Assembly: GCA_943788645.1 (NCBI GenBank)
Contig: CALSRC010000005.1
Span: forward strand, 1 to 64,000
Direction: 5' to 3'
Origin: UA16 sp002292325
Lineage (GTDB): Bacteria; Bacteroidota; Bacteroidia; Flavobacteriales_D; Sanyastnellaceae
DNA length: 64,000 bases
The position numbers were made by a program, and so were the translations under genes. Shown piece by piece: positions 7,655 through 16,445 of the stretch (its first letter is position 1; the number at the start of each line of letters is the position of its first letter). Below the pieces are notes generated by a model that was not told where the DNA came from, made no database searches, and was given only the letters and a program-made list of their open reading frames with translations.

Positions 7655-10600
7655 ATGCGTTTTCTATTGTCCATCCTTTTGGCCTTGCCCTTGCTCGCTC
7701 ACGGCCAACTATGCTCTGAACCTTCCCCAGTGTCCTATGCTGGCTTTGGAGCGCAACAAACTCAAGCGGATTATTTTGCTGAAGCTGATTTCCTCGACGG
7801 TTTAAATAACTCGTCTTATTGGTCTCTAGGAAGCGGTATTAGTGATAATAACCTGTGCATAACAGGGAACGCAGATATTACGACATTCCTTGGTGTGAAA
7901 CTTCGAAATACAACGGCCCCGAACGACAATACGGCAAGTTCAGGCAATGTGTATTATGTAGAACCTGGTTTCAGTCCATCTTCTCAGAACGGTGCAGCTG
8001 GATCGGGCCCAGAAGCGAATTGGAACATTTTGATGTACGCAGGCATTGAAGGTGGAGCATTCGATAGTGTCCAAGTCATATTGCACATTGATTTTGACCC
8101 ATGCTTTGGGTATGATGAAGAAGACATGTACTCGATTGATATCGGTGAAGCATTCACTTCCAATCCATTTACCCAAGCAAGTGATTTTTCTTCGTTCGGT
8201 ATTAACACGAACATGGGTTCAACTGAAATTGCAAATTTGAATCCTGATGGAACAGGTTTTGACGCGACTATTGAAGGCTATTACACTTTCGCAATCGAAG
8301 TGTTGAACAACTGTGGTAATCGCCGAATGTGGAATGAGATCACGGTATACGTTCAATCTGAATTAACGGATGCAGGGGGCGCTGTAGCTGATTCCAATGG
8401 GAATGGTGTCTATGATGACAACGAATCCGTCGGATGTCAATTGTCTGCGGCTTGTAACTTCGACTGTACCGCTACGACTAACAGCGGTTGTGAGTACACG
8501 AGTTGCTCTGGATGTACCGTTTCTGACGCATGCAATTACAATCCTGAGGCTACGATTCCGGACGCACAGACGTGCCAATATCCTCTTGATATTTATGGAG
8601 TAGAATACGTTGATTGTGAAGGAAACTGTAATGCTGACACGGACGAGGATGGTGTGTGTGACGAAGAGGAAATTGTAGGATGTAAGGACGAAACAGCCTG
8701 TAATTATGACTCCACTGAAACAACAGATGCGGACAATTCGTTGTGCACCTTCGCCGCATCGAATGCTGATTGCAATGGCGATTGTCTTGCAGGCTACATT
8801 AATGTGAGTGGAAGTTGTGTTGCAATTGTTGAAGGTTGCACGGACGAAGGCGCTTGCAATTTCAGTGGCTCAGAAGCGAACACAGATGATGGCTCATGTG
8901 AATACACGACTTGTGGAGCTTGTAAAAATGAGAATGCATGCAACTACAATGACGGTGCTGGACTCGTTCACAACTCTTTATTGTGTCTCTTTGCTACGGA
9001 ATCGTGTGATTATTGTTCAGGTGATTCAGATGGCACAGGAACTGTTGTCGATGGCGACACGGACAACGATGGCGAGTGCGATACGACCGATTTGTGCACC
9101 GATACGACTGCTTGCAACTTTGACGATAGCAGCAACCTCTCATGTACTTTCGAGGCAGCATATTATACAGATACAGATGGCGACGGAATTGGAGAATCCT
9201 TGGCAGGCTCATTTTGCGCTGGCTCAGAGCCTGCAGGCTCTGTGACTACTTCAGGAGATCTCTGCCTAAGAACAGATCTCCAAAACTCTTACGAACCTTG
9301 TAATTGGGACGGATCTGCTGTGAATTCTGCCTGTGAGTGGGAATCATGCAAGGGCTGCATGGTTGATTTGAATTCGAACACAGGATTGAATTCATGCACG
9401 TTTAATGCTTCATACACCATCCCAGATGCAACTGATTGCGAGTACCCGGGTGATTCTTGTAATGACTCCGACAGCGGTACAGTGAATGATACGCTGAATT
9501 CGAATTGCGAATGCGTGGGCGCGACCATTGTCAATGGTTGCACAGACGAAACAGCTTTCAACTATAACGCTTCTGCCAATGTGGATGATTCATCATGCGT
9601 GGCGATCGTCAATGGTTGCACGGACGAGGGTGCCTGCAATTATGATGAAACGGCGAATACGGATGACGCAAGTTGCACTTTCCCTGCATCTTCTATTGTT
9701 GATTGCAACGGAGATTGCTTGAATGATGCTGATAGCGACGGAACTTGTGACGAAGAAGAAGTTGTTGGATGCATGAACTCCAATGGTTGTAACTTCAATC
9801 CAAGTGCAACAGACGCTGGAACATGCAACATTCCAGGGTCATGTGATACATGCGCTGGTGACAACAGTGGCGAAGTTGTCTCAGGAGATGCGAACGACAA
9901 TGGAATTTGTGATAACCTTGAAGTATCGGGTTGCACTACACAAAATGATTCCAACTATGATCCTGCTGCAAATGTGCACAATGAATCGGATTGCGCAGGC
10001 ACCTTAACAGGCTCGGGATGTAATTACTGCTTGACTTTTGATTCGGAAGGTAACTGCATTGACTCTTGGGGTTGCAACTATGGCCCATATGAAACTGCTG
10101 ACAACACGGCCTGCGGTAACCCGTGCTCTGGAGATGCTCCTAGCAACCCCGTTCCATTCGGAATGTTGACTACTTGCACACTGCCATGGGCATGTAACTT
10201 TGGAGAAACAGGAGAGTGTGATCTTGACTCCTGTGTTGGATGTATGAATGTAAATGCTTGTAACTACGATGAATCATATACAGTTGACTCACCATCAACT
10301 TGTTTATACGACTGCTTCGGTTGTACCGATAGTGAGGCAGATAACTACGGTGGAGTGTCTGTCACAGAAGATGACGGTTCATGTGAGTATTCCGGATGCA
10401 TGGACAACAGCGCTTGTAACTATGCTTCTAATGCTGGTACTGATGACGGATCATGCGAATTTACTTCATGCGCAGGCTGCTTGATCACTACTGCATGCAA
10501 CTATGATGTAACGTGGACCATCAACCTGCCAGCTTCGTGTACATTTGCTGAAAGCGGTTATGATTGCTCAGGCGATTGCATAAATGACGCAGATGAGGAT

Positions 10601-12226
10601 GGTGTCTGTGATGAATTTGAAATTACAGGATGCCAAGACAATACGGCCTGCAACTATGATAATACCGCAACTGAAGCGGGGGCTTGCACGTTTCCGGCTG
10701 TCTTTTACGATTGCAGTGGGGAATGTCTCACGGACACCGACAGTGATGGTATATGCGATGATTTAGAAGTCGAAGGTTGTATGGACACCAATTCCTGTAA
10801 CTACGATAGCACTGCAACCGACAACACGGGCTGTGAATACTCATCCTGTGTAGGATGCCTGAATGAAGAAGCTTGCAATTATGATGCTTCTGTGACGCAA
10901 AATGCACCGGCGCTTTGCACTTTCCCTGAAACCGGTGAGGACTGCTCAGGCAACTGCATCAATGATGCGGATGAAGATGGTGTATGCGATGAAGATGAAG
11001 TTGTAGGATGCGACATTGAGTCTGCATGCAACTACAATTCAGCTACAACAGACGAAGACAATGATTCTTGTACTTTCCCAGCAATTGGCCTTGATTGCTC
11101 CGGTAATTGCTTAAACGACGCGGATGAAGATGGAGTTTGTGACGATGATGAGATCACCGGCTGCATGAATGCAATTGCTTGCAACTATGACGATACTGCC
11201 ACTGATAACGCTGGATGTGACTTCACATCGTGTGAAGGATGCATGAATAATGCGGCATGTAATTATGATGAAGACGCCACAACAAGTGTTCCTTCTCAGT
11301 GCGTTTATCCTATCGATTTGTATGGAGCCGCTCACTTTGACTGTGATGGCGTTTGCTTGAGCGACACCGATGAAGATGGCACATGCGATGAAGACGAAGT
11401 TGTAGGGTGTACTGATGTGGATGCCTGTAATTATAATTCATCAGCAACAGATTCCGATGCTTCTTGCACTTATCCAACCGAGGATTATCTCGACTGCAAC
11501 GGAGATTGTTTGACAGACGAAGATGAAGACGGGGTTTGCGATGAAATCGAAGTCTTTGGCTGCGATATAGCAAGCGCTTGTAACTACAATGAATCAGCGA
11601 CAGAAAATGATGGAACATGTGAGTTCACATCTTGCGCTGGTTGCACAATTTCAACAGCTTGTAACTACGATGCAAATGCCACCCTGAGTAACAACGTAAC
11701 GTGCACCTACATTCCTGAGGGATGGGATGATTGTGATCAAACAATCTGCACGGACAGTGACGATGACGGCATATGCGATTTTGATGAGCCTGCCGGTTGT
11801 GTAGGTGAATTCAACGAGCCGCATTTGAGCCTCTCTGGTGTGGTTGAAACAGCTGTCGCCGTAGCCGATTGGTCTTCAACGGATTTTGCTGGGACAAGCA
11901 GTGATGATACCGGGGTGGACACAACCTCCTATACAGATTATGCTGGCCGATTGGCTGATGGACGTTACAGCGTGACACGTGTCTACACCGTGACAGATGT
12001 TTGTGCGAACACCAGTCAAGCCGGACAATTGTTGATTGCTGATTCTTCTCATCCTGCCGGTTGCACGAATGCAAATGCAACAAGCTATGATCCTTCTGCT
12101 ATCAATGATGACGGCACTTGTGATTACTCGCCTGCATGCTTAGGTGACTTAAACCTCGATAACATTGTAGGGACATCAGACTTGCTCATCTTGTTGAGTT
12201 CATTCGGATTGCCTTGCCCAGAGTAA
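7655..12226 (+). CDS. giant secreted cysteine/aspartate-rich repeat protein (CNYD repeats with TSP3-like loops)
   Basis: 1523 residues. A signal peptide (MRFLLSILLALPLLAHGQ) and a non-repetitive domain of about 230 residues come first. Then come some 25-28 variants of GC.D..ACNYD..AT....C, about ten of them followed by DC.G.C..DADEDGVCDEDEVVGC. The D-x-D-x-D-G-x-C-D core resembles calcium-binding thrombospondin type 3 loops, and the evenly spaced cysteines suggest a disulfide-ladder stalk. After the repeats comes a beta-sandwich-like stretch (about 1390-1470), one last repeat, and the C-terminal dockerin-like segment GDLNLDNIVGTSDLLILLSS in place of a T9SS type A domain. The frame is intact despite 4.5 kb of repeats. 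It is flanked by its own promoter and terminator. A role as surface adhesin or matrix protein is inference. Confidence 0.8.
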   Translation: MRFLLSILLALPLLAHGQLCSEPSPVSYAGFGAQQTQADYFAEADFLDGLNNSSYWSLGSGISDNNLCITGNADITTFLGVKLRNTTAPNDNTASSGNVYYVEPGFSPSSQNGAAGSGPEANWNILMYAGIEGGAFDSVQVILHIDFDPCFGYDEEDMYSIDIGEAFTSNPFTQASDFSSFGINTNMGSTEIANLNPDGTGFDATIEGYYTFAIEVLNNCGNRRMWNEITVYVQSELTDAGGAVADSNGNGVYDDNESVGCQLSAACNFDCTATTNSGCEYTSCSGCTVSDACNYNPEATIPDAQTCQYPLDIYGVEYVDCEGNCNADTDEDGVCDEEEIVGCKDETACNYDSTETTDADNSLCTFAASNADCNGDCLAGYINVSGSCVAIVEGCTDEGACNFSGSEANTDDGSCEYTTCGACKNENACNYNDGAGLVHNSLLCLFATESCDYCSGDSDGTGTVVDGDTDNDGECDTTDLCTDTTACNFDDSSNLSCTFEAAYYTDTDGDGIGESLAGSFCAGSEPAGSVTTSGDLCLRTDLQNSYEPCNWDGSAVNSACEWESCKGCMVDLNSNTGLNSCTFNASYTIPDATDCEYPGDSCNDSDSGTVNDTLNSNCECVGATIVNGCTDETAFNYNASANVDDSSCVAIVNGCTDEGACNYDETANTDDASCTFPASSIVDCNGDCLNDADSDGTCDEEEVVGCMNSNGCNFNPSATDAGTCNIPGSCDTCAGDNSGEVVSGDANDNGICDNLEVSGCTTQNDSNYDPAANVHNESDCAGTLTGSGCNYCLTFDSEGNCIDSWGCNYGPYETADNTACGNPCSGDAPSNPVPFGMLTTCTLPWACNFGETGECDLDSCVGCMNVNACNYDESYTVDSPSTCLYDCFGCTDSEADNYGGVSVTEDDGSCEYSGCMDNSACNYASNAGTDDGSCEFTSCAGCLITTACNYDVTWTINLPASCTFAESGYDCSGDCINDADEDGVCDEFEITGCQDNTACNYDNTATEAGACTFPAVFYDCSGECLTDTDSDGICDDLEVEGCMDTNSCNYDSTATDNTGCEYSSCVGCLNEEACNYDASVTQNAPALCTFPETGEDCSGNCINDADEDGVCDEDEVVGCDIESACNYNSATTDEDNDSCTFPAIGLDCSGNCLNDADEDGVCDDDEITGCMNAIACNYDDTATDNAGCDFTSCEGCMNNAACNYDEDATTSVPSQCVYPIDLYGAAHFDCDGVCLSDTDEDGTCDEDEVVGCTDVDACNYNSSATDSDASCTYPTEDYLDCNGDCLTDEDEDGVCDEIEVFGCDIASACNYNESATENDGTCEFTSCAGCTISTACNYDANATLSNNVTCTYIPEGWDDCDQTICTDSDDDGICDFDEPAGCVGEFNEPHLSLSGVVETAVAVADWSSTDFAGTSSDDTGVDTTSYTDYAGRLADGRYSVTRVYTVTDVCANTSQAGQLLIADSSHPAGCTNANATSYDPSAINDDGTCDYSPACLGDLNLDNIVGTSDLLILLSSFGLPCPE
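8425..11800 (+). repeat. degenerate protein-coding repeat array inside the giant gene
   Basis: Repeats are clear at protein level (CNYD and DxDxDGxCDE modules about 30-60 residues apart) and degenerate in DNA. The best-preserved alternation of long and short modules lies at about 10,500-11,700. Confidence 0.8.
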
Positions 12227-12255
12227 TGAGCTCTAAACGAAAAACTTAACCAAAG

Positions 12256-12283
12256 AAAAGGCCCGCTCTGCGGGCCTTTTTTT
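12256..12283 (+). terminator. terminator of the giant repeat protein gene
   Basis: GGCCCGC-TCT-GCGGGCC stem with flanking A and T runs, 30 bases past the stop. It could also work weakly for the convergent gene. Confidence 0.9.
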
Positions 12284-12314
12284 ATGGAGTCAATTGGAGG
12301 AAGCACCAGGAACA

Positions 12315-13823
12315 TCAATAGGGGATTCCTCTCTTATCCATATCCTCTAACCTTCCTAAGATTTCACCCATTTGTTCGGCGCCAATTTGTTTGGCAACAA
12401 TCTTCTTATTCTTATCCAGTAAGAACACCTTAGGTGTCGCAAAAACATCAAAAGTGGTTCGGAAATTGAGGCTCTTCAAAGTTGTTATTCCAGAGTAGAT
12501 GAGCACAGAGGCACTGTCTTGAGCATTGATTAAGGGATTGTCACTGACGTTTATCCAGTCCGTATAGCCTTTTTCATTCACGAATTTTTGCCAAGGTTCA
12601 GGTTCGAAATCGTTGCCTATTGCAAAAATTTCCAGCCCTTTTGGAGCCCATTCTTCATAGAGCTCCTTGTAAATGGGCATTTCTTTCTTGCAATGACCGC
12701 AGGTGCTTTCCCAGATTAGCACCGCAGTGTATTTCGCTTCAACATCGTGCAGTGAAACCCAGGTCTTCTGATCCAGTCCAGGAAGAATGATGTTGGGTAT
12801 GAGGTTGCCGCATTGGCTGTCTCGTAACTCATTGGCTCGGTCCACCACTTTTTGAATCTTTGCATCGTCCATCCATACGGCTTTGCCCGTGCTGTAGTAA
12901 GTGTCAATCATATGGACAAAAACCTTGTCCATGCACATCACCTGTGAAGACTCCGAGTTAAACGTGATGTAGTGCGTGATGTATTTGAACATTTCATCAT
13001 TCCCTTCAACTTTAGAAATTAAACGTTCGGCTTCGATGACCATGGAATCTGGCATTTGAGGAAGAACGCGTGTCCAATAGGTGTCAAGGATTTGATGAAA
13101 GCTACCGTCGTGTACAAGACGCGGATCGCTAAAATCCACTCGATCCCAATAATGGTTCCTGTACCATCGATACTGCAAGTCTTGTTCGTTCACGATGTTT
13201 CCTGGAACCTCGGGTATTTCCGGCTCGATGACCATGTTGAGATACTTCGCGAAAAGATATTCTGGATACTCCTTTAAAATCCGCTTTTGTTCCAATCCTA
13301 CTTGCTCGCCAAGGGATGTAAGCACTTGTCTCGCTGCATCCAATGCTTCTTTCGTAGCTGTTGAGTCACCGAGTACACTTTCATGTGGTACGGCCAGCTT
13401 GCGTCGATCTTGAATGAATCCTAGAAAGTCATAAAAAATGCGGTTTTCTTCGCTTTCGAGAACTTCAACGAACCGGGAGGGATCGGATGCCTTCGTTCGA
13501 ATTTTCACGTCCTCTGTTACCGCCATAAACTCAAAGTATTTGGGCCCCGGAATGACGATGGCATGTTTGCCGCATCGCTCATAAGGCCGACCTGAGAAGC
13601 TCAAGTTTCCAAGCCCATCCGTAACGGTGGTATCAGAGTAATACAGTTTGTTTCCGTAATAATGGGCGAGGTAAACTGTATCGTTGTTGAGCCCTTCGAC
13701 GGTAACATCAATCGAGTAATCAACAATTTCTTTCTCGGAGGCGTCGGATTGGGCTCGTGTTGAGTTCAACGGAGTGACACTTCCTAATGCCATTAAAGCG
13801 ATGAGTTCTATGGTACCCTTCAT
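12315..13823 (-). CDS. TlpA-like thioredoxin-fold protein with DUF4369 and DUF5106 regions
   Basis: A 502-residue exported protein with an N-terminal hydrophobic signal ending near STRAQ. An N-terminal beta domain of DUF4369 type (about 35-130) and an alpha-helical DUF5106-type middle (about 150-330) lead to a C-terminal AhpC/TSA-TlpA thioredoxin domain. Its redox motif is CGHC in WESTCGHCKKEMP, with a later cis-proline region TPKVFLLDKNKKIV. These proteins act as periplasmic thiol-disulfide reductases in Bacteroidota; the partner is unknown. It is convergent with the giant cysteine-rich gene, which is suggestive since that product would need many disulfides, but the family is common and the adjacency may be chance. 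Confidence 0.85.
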   Translation of the reverse strand: MKGTIELIALMALGSVTPLNSTRAQSDASEKEIVDYSIDVTVEGLNNDTVYLAHYYGNKLYYSDTTVTDGLGNLSFSGRPYERCGKHAIVIPGPKYFEFMAVTEDVKIRTKASDPSRFVEVLESEENRIFYDFLGFIQDRRKLAVPHESVLGDSTATKEALDAARQVLTSLGEQVGLEQKRILKEYPEYLFAKYLNMVIEPEIPEVPGNIVNEQDLQYRWYRNHYWDRVDFSDPRLVHDGSFHQILDTYWTRVLPQMPDSMVIEAERLISKVEGNDEMFKYITHYITFNSESSQVMCMDKVFVHMIDTYYSTGKAVWMDDAKIQKVVDRANELRDSQCGNLIPNIILPGLDQKTWVSLHDVEAKYTAVLIWESTCGHCKKEMPIYKELYEEWAPKGLEIFAIGNDFEPEPWQKFVNEKGYTDWINVSDNPLINAQDSASVLIYSGITTLKSLNFRTTFDVFATPKVFLLDKNKKIVAKQIGAEQMGEILGRLEDMDKRGIPY

Positions 13824-13956
13824 TCTAAACTTTGTTTATGTCTGTTTTCCATCTTTTAGCACGGAGCTAAATTAAACTTCACACCACCTGTGTGACACAC
13901 CATAAAATCATGTTTTAACACAATTATGGCAATAACCGTACCGAGTAGTTTGGAGC

Positions 13957-13987
13957 AAAAAAAAGACCCGCCGAAGCGAGTCTCTTT
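13957..13987 (-). terminator. terminator of the T9SS cargo gene
   Basis: On the minus strand AGACTCGC-TTCG-GCGGGTCT (one U-G pair, TTCG tetraloop) followed by eight T. Confidence 0.85.
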
Positions 13988-14009
13988 TGAAGTCGAGTAG
14001 GGAAGGGGG

Positions 14010-14903
14010 TTATTGGCTCACTACAAGTCGTTGCGTTGAACGCTTGCCGTCGGCATTCACTTCTAAAAAGTAAATACCGTTATCCAAGTTCAATTCAATG
14101 CTTTCACCTCGGTTCATGTTATTGACCTGCTGTTCGTGAACCAATTGTCCATTCAAAGCATGAATTCGAATCATTGCTTTATCAGGTTGACCTTGAAGGT
14201 TGATGAATCCAGAAGCTGGATTCGGACCAAAAGAGAAATCAATGGTGCTAGCTACTTCTGTGATCTCGGTCGGAGCAGCGATTAAAATGTCGTCCACAAA
14301 ATAGTTTCCGACCGTCGTGCCATCTCCCATTCCGTAGAAGTTAACCCCTCCGAAGGGAGAGTCAAACGTCCACGTTCCAGCTTCCGCGCCATCGATTGAC
14401 ATCGTAACGACGTCATTGTCCATATCCACCATATGGTTCACCTGAAACCAGGTGTCGAGTGGGAATGAACCCGTTGCTACTGTCGCGCCGTCCATGACGA
14501 CTTGCATGTCACCTGTGAAGGCGAAGGTGGCCTCAAATGCCCAGCCTACGCCTGGAGATTGATCTTCTTGCACGTTGTAGTATGCTGAAGAGCCATCTGG
14601 AATGTACATCCACATGGAGACGTCGTAAGCACCTTCATCTAAACCGCCGAGCAAAACGACGTCCATAGGACCTCCAGCGGCACTAGCAGCGTATATGTGC
14701 ACGGAATTTGAGCCGGTATGTGCTTGCTCATCTGAGATTTGTGCGTCACCAGTCGTTCCTTCTTGACCGTTGGTCCATGTCACCCATACCGGGCTATCTG
14801 AAACGTAGTCTCCAGCGCTAAAATCTTCAAATCCCTCATCATAAAGCTGGGAAAAGGCCAAAGAACTTAAACCAAGAGCTACAAAAAGTAAAAAATGCTT
14901 CAT
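14010..14903 (-). CDS. T9SS type A sorted secreted protein with concanavalin/LamG-like domain
   Basis: 297 residues: signal peptide (MKHFLLFVALGLSSLAFSQ), a beta-sandwich domain of about 190 residues rich in G, D and aromatic residues that fits a LamG or carbohydrate-binding jelly roll (YDEGFEDFSAGDYV ... WTFDSPFGGVNFYG ... YFVDDILI), then a T9SS type A domain of about 75 residues (FSFGPNPASGFINLQG ... NGIYFLEVNADGKRSTQRL). The sorting domain directs export through the type IX system and cell-surface attachment or release. The ligand is unknown. It is a single-gene unit with a strong terminator. Confidence 0.85.
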   Translation of the reverse strand: MKHFLLFVALGLSSLAFSQLYDEGFEDFSAGDYVSDSPVWVTWTNGQEGTTGDAQISDEQAHTGSNSVHIYAASAAGGPMDVVLLGGLDEGAYDVSMWMYIPDGSSAYYNVQEDQSPGVGWAFEATFAFTGDMQVVMDGATVATGSFPLDTWFQVNHMVDMDNDVVTMSIDGAEAGTWTFDSPFGGVNFYGMGDGTTVGNYFVDDILIAAPTEITEVASTIDFSFGPNPASGFINLQGQPDKAMIRIHALNGQLVHEQQVNNMNRGESIELNLDNGIYFLEVNADGKRSTQRLVVSQ

Positions 14904-14984
14904 ATCGTGTGTTTAATCGTTGTTGCAATTTAATGATTTTCTTCCAGAATTCAGTTTCAATTTTGATGCAATTAGATTTACACC

Positions 14985-15818
14985 ATGCAATGGATTGGAA
15001 ATTTAAGGAAAATGAATACGGAGTTGAAAGCGAACTCCGCGGGCAAAGTACAGTATCAACTCTCGGGTGCGGATATTGTGGAACCTTTGGATGCTGTGGA
15101 TTTAAATGACTTAGTCGGTCGAAACACCGTGATTGAATTTCAGCATGAAATTCACTGTCGTGCGACGGGTAAGAGAATCAACAAAACCTTCGGTGAAGGA
15201 TTGTCTTATAACGCTTGGATCGACGACCCTTCCTCTGTACCAAGTGTCTTAAGACCGGAATTAAGTCGGATTCATGAAGGAGTGGCGTTGCGGGATCATG
15301 CATGGGAGCAGAAGCACCACAACCAACCCCATTTGGTTTACATCAGTCAAACAGGCAACTTCAAAGTTGGTGTTACGCGAAGCACCAATCGCCCATTTCG
15401 TTGGCACGATCAAGGAGCAGTTGGAGCAATTGCTATTGCAGAGGTGCCATACAGACAACTTGCAGGTGAGATGGAAGTCGCTTTGAAAGACGTGATTGGA
15501 GATCGGACCAATTATCGCAAAATGTTAACTGACGTGCGGGTTGACATGGATGATTTATTGGATTGGCGAGAAGTTTGTTTTGACCATCTGGGAGAACGAT
15601 ACGAACCGTTTTTTCTCGATGAATCGAAGGAAGAGGTCTTTGATTACCCCGTAATTCTATATCCAGAAAAAATTAAATCCGTCACGCTGGACAAGCAAGC
15701 GACAATTTCGGGCATGCTTTCTGGGATTAAGGGGCAGTACTTAATATTTGACAACGGATCCGTATTTAATGTCCGGCGACACAGCGGTTATCGCGTTCGG
15801 ATATCAACCATGGATTAA
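14985..15818 (+). CDS. DUF2797 family protein
   Basis: 277 residues matching the DUF2797 pattern: an N-terminal beta region, RATGKRINKTFGEGLSYNAW, then LVYISQTGNFKVGVTRSTN, which resembles the start of a GIY-YIG-like fold with a conserved arginine block (NRPFRWHDQGA). The biochemical function is unknown. The ATG at 14985 gives a short leader; the in-frame ATG at 15012 is another possible start. It is convergent with the YqgE/AlgH gene 6 bases away. Confidence 0.75.
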   Translation: MQWIGNLRKMNTELKANSAGKVQYQLSGADIVEPLDAVDLNDLVGRNTVIEFQHEIHCRATGKRINKTFGEGLSYNAWIDDPSSVPSVLRPELSRIHEGVALRDHAWEQKHHNQPHLVYISQTGNFKVGVTRSTNRPFRWHDQGAVGAIAIAEVPYRQLAGEMEVALKDVIGDRTNYRKMLTDVRVDMDDLLDWREVCFDHLGERYEPFFLDESKEEVFDYPVILYPEKIKSVTLDKQATISGMLSGIKGQYLIFDNGSVFNVRRHSGYRVRISTMD

Positions 15819-15824
15819 CACCAT

Positions 15825-16403
15825 CTAATTCAACGAGGGATCCGCTGGTGCGTTTGCAATGTGATCAAATCCGCTGCCCATCGCTCCGATGAGTTCACGC
15901 CAAAACAGCTCTTCATCGTATCCTGTCTTCATGATGGTTTCAACAGACGCATCCGTAATGAACCATGAATGGCTCTGGACTTCTTCCAGCAATTGTCCGG
16001 GTGTCCAACCTGAATACCCGATAAAAAAGCGCAGGTTTTTGCTGTTGGCTCGTCCGTCGCGCAATGCTTCTTTCACCCATTCGAAATCTCCACCCATGTG
16101 CAGGCCTGATTTAATCTCAATGGAATCTGGCCCACCCTCAATGGTATGCAAATAAAAAAGATTGGACTTTTTGACAGGCCCCCCGAGGCTGAGCTTCGAC
16201 TCAAATGCAGGCAAGTCATCGATCAATTCATTGAGGCCGACTTCGATGAAATTATTCAGAACGAATCCAAATGAACCTTCCTCATTGTGTTCACAGAGAA
16301 GAATCGCTTTTCGACCAAAGTGCGCATCAGCCATGAATGGCTCAGCCAAAAGTACCTTGCCTGGCTCGGGTATCGTATCCGAAGGAGGAGTAAACCGTAT
16401 CAT
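15825..16403 (-). CDS. YqgE/AlgH family protein (DUF179)
   Basis: About 192 residues from the ATG at 16403 (MIRFTPPSDTIPEPGKVLLA); the open frame extends to 16466, but those extra 21 residues would overlap the divergent carboxypeptidase gene and match nothing. Family features are KVLLAEPFMADAHFGRKAIL, EGSFGFVLN, LSLGGPV and RFFIGYSGWTPGQLLEE. AlgH/YqgE proteins are widespread cytosolic regulators of unclear biochemistry. Confidence 0.88.
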   Translation of the reverse strand: MIRFTPPSDTIPEPGKVLLAEPFMADAHFGRKAILLCEHNEEGSFGFVLNNFIEVGLNELIDDLPAFESKLSLGGPVKKSNLFYLHTIEGGPDSIEIKSGLHMGGDFEWVKEALRDGRANSKNLRFFIGYSGWTPGQLLEEVQSHSWFITDASVETIMKTGYDEELFWRELIGAMGSGFDHIANAPADPSLN

Positions 16404-16445
16404 CGAGGTAAAGTTCCGACTTTTGCAAAGAATAAAAAAGTGTCC

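Noticed and set aside
8425..11800. Possible CRISPR array or mobile repeat
   Set aside because: Similarity is at protein level inside one intact reading frame; there are no identical DNA repeats with unique spacers.
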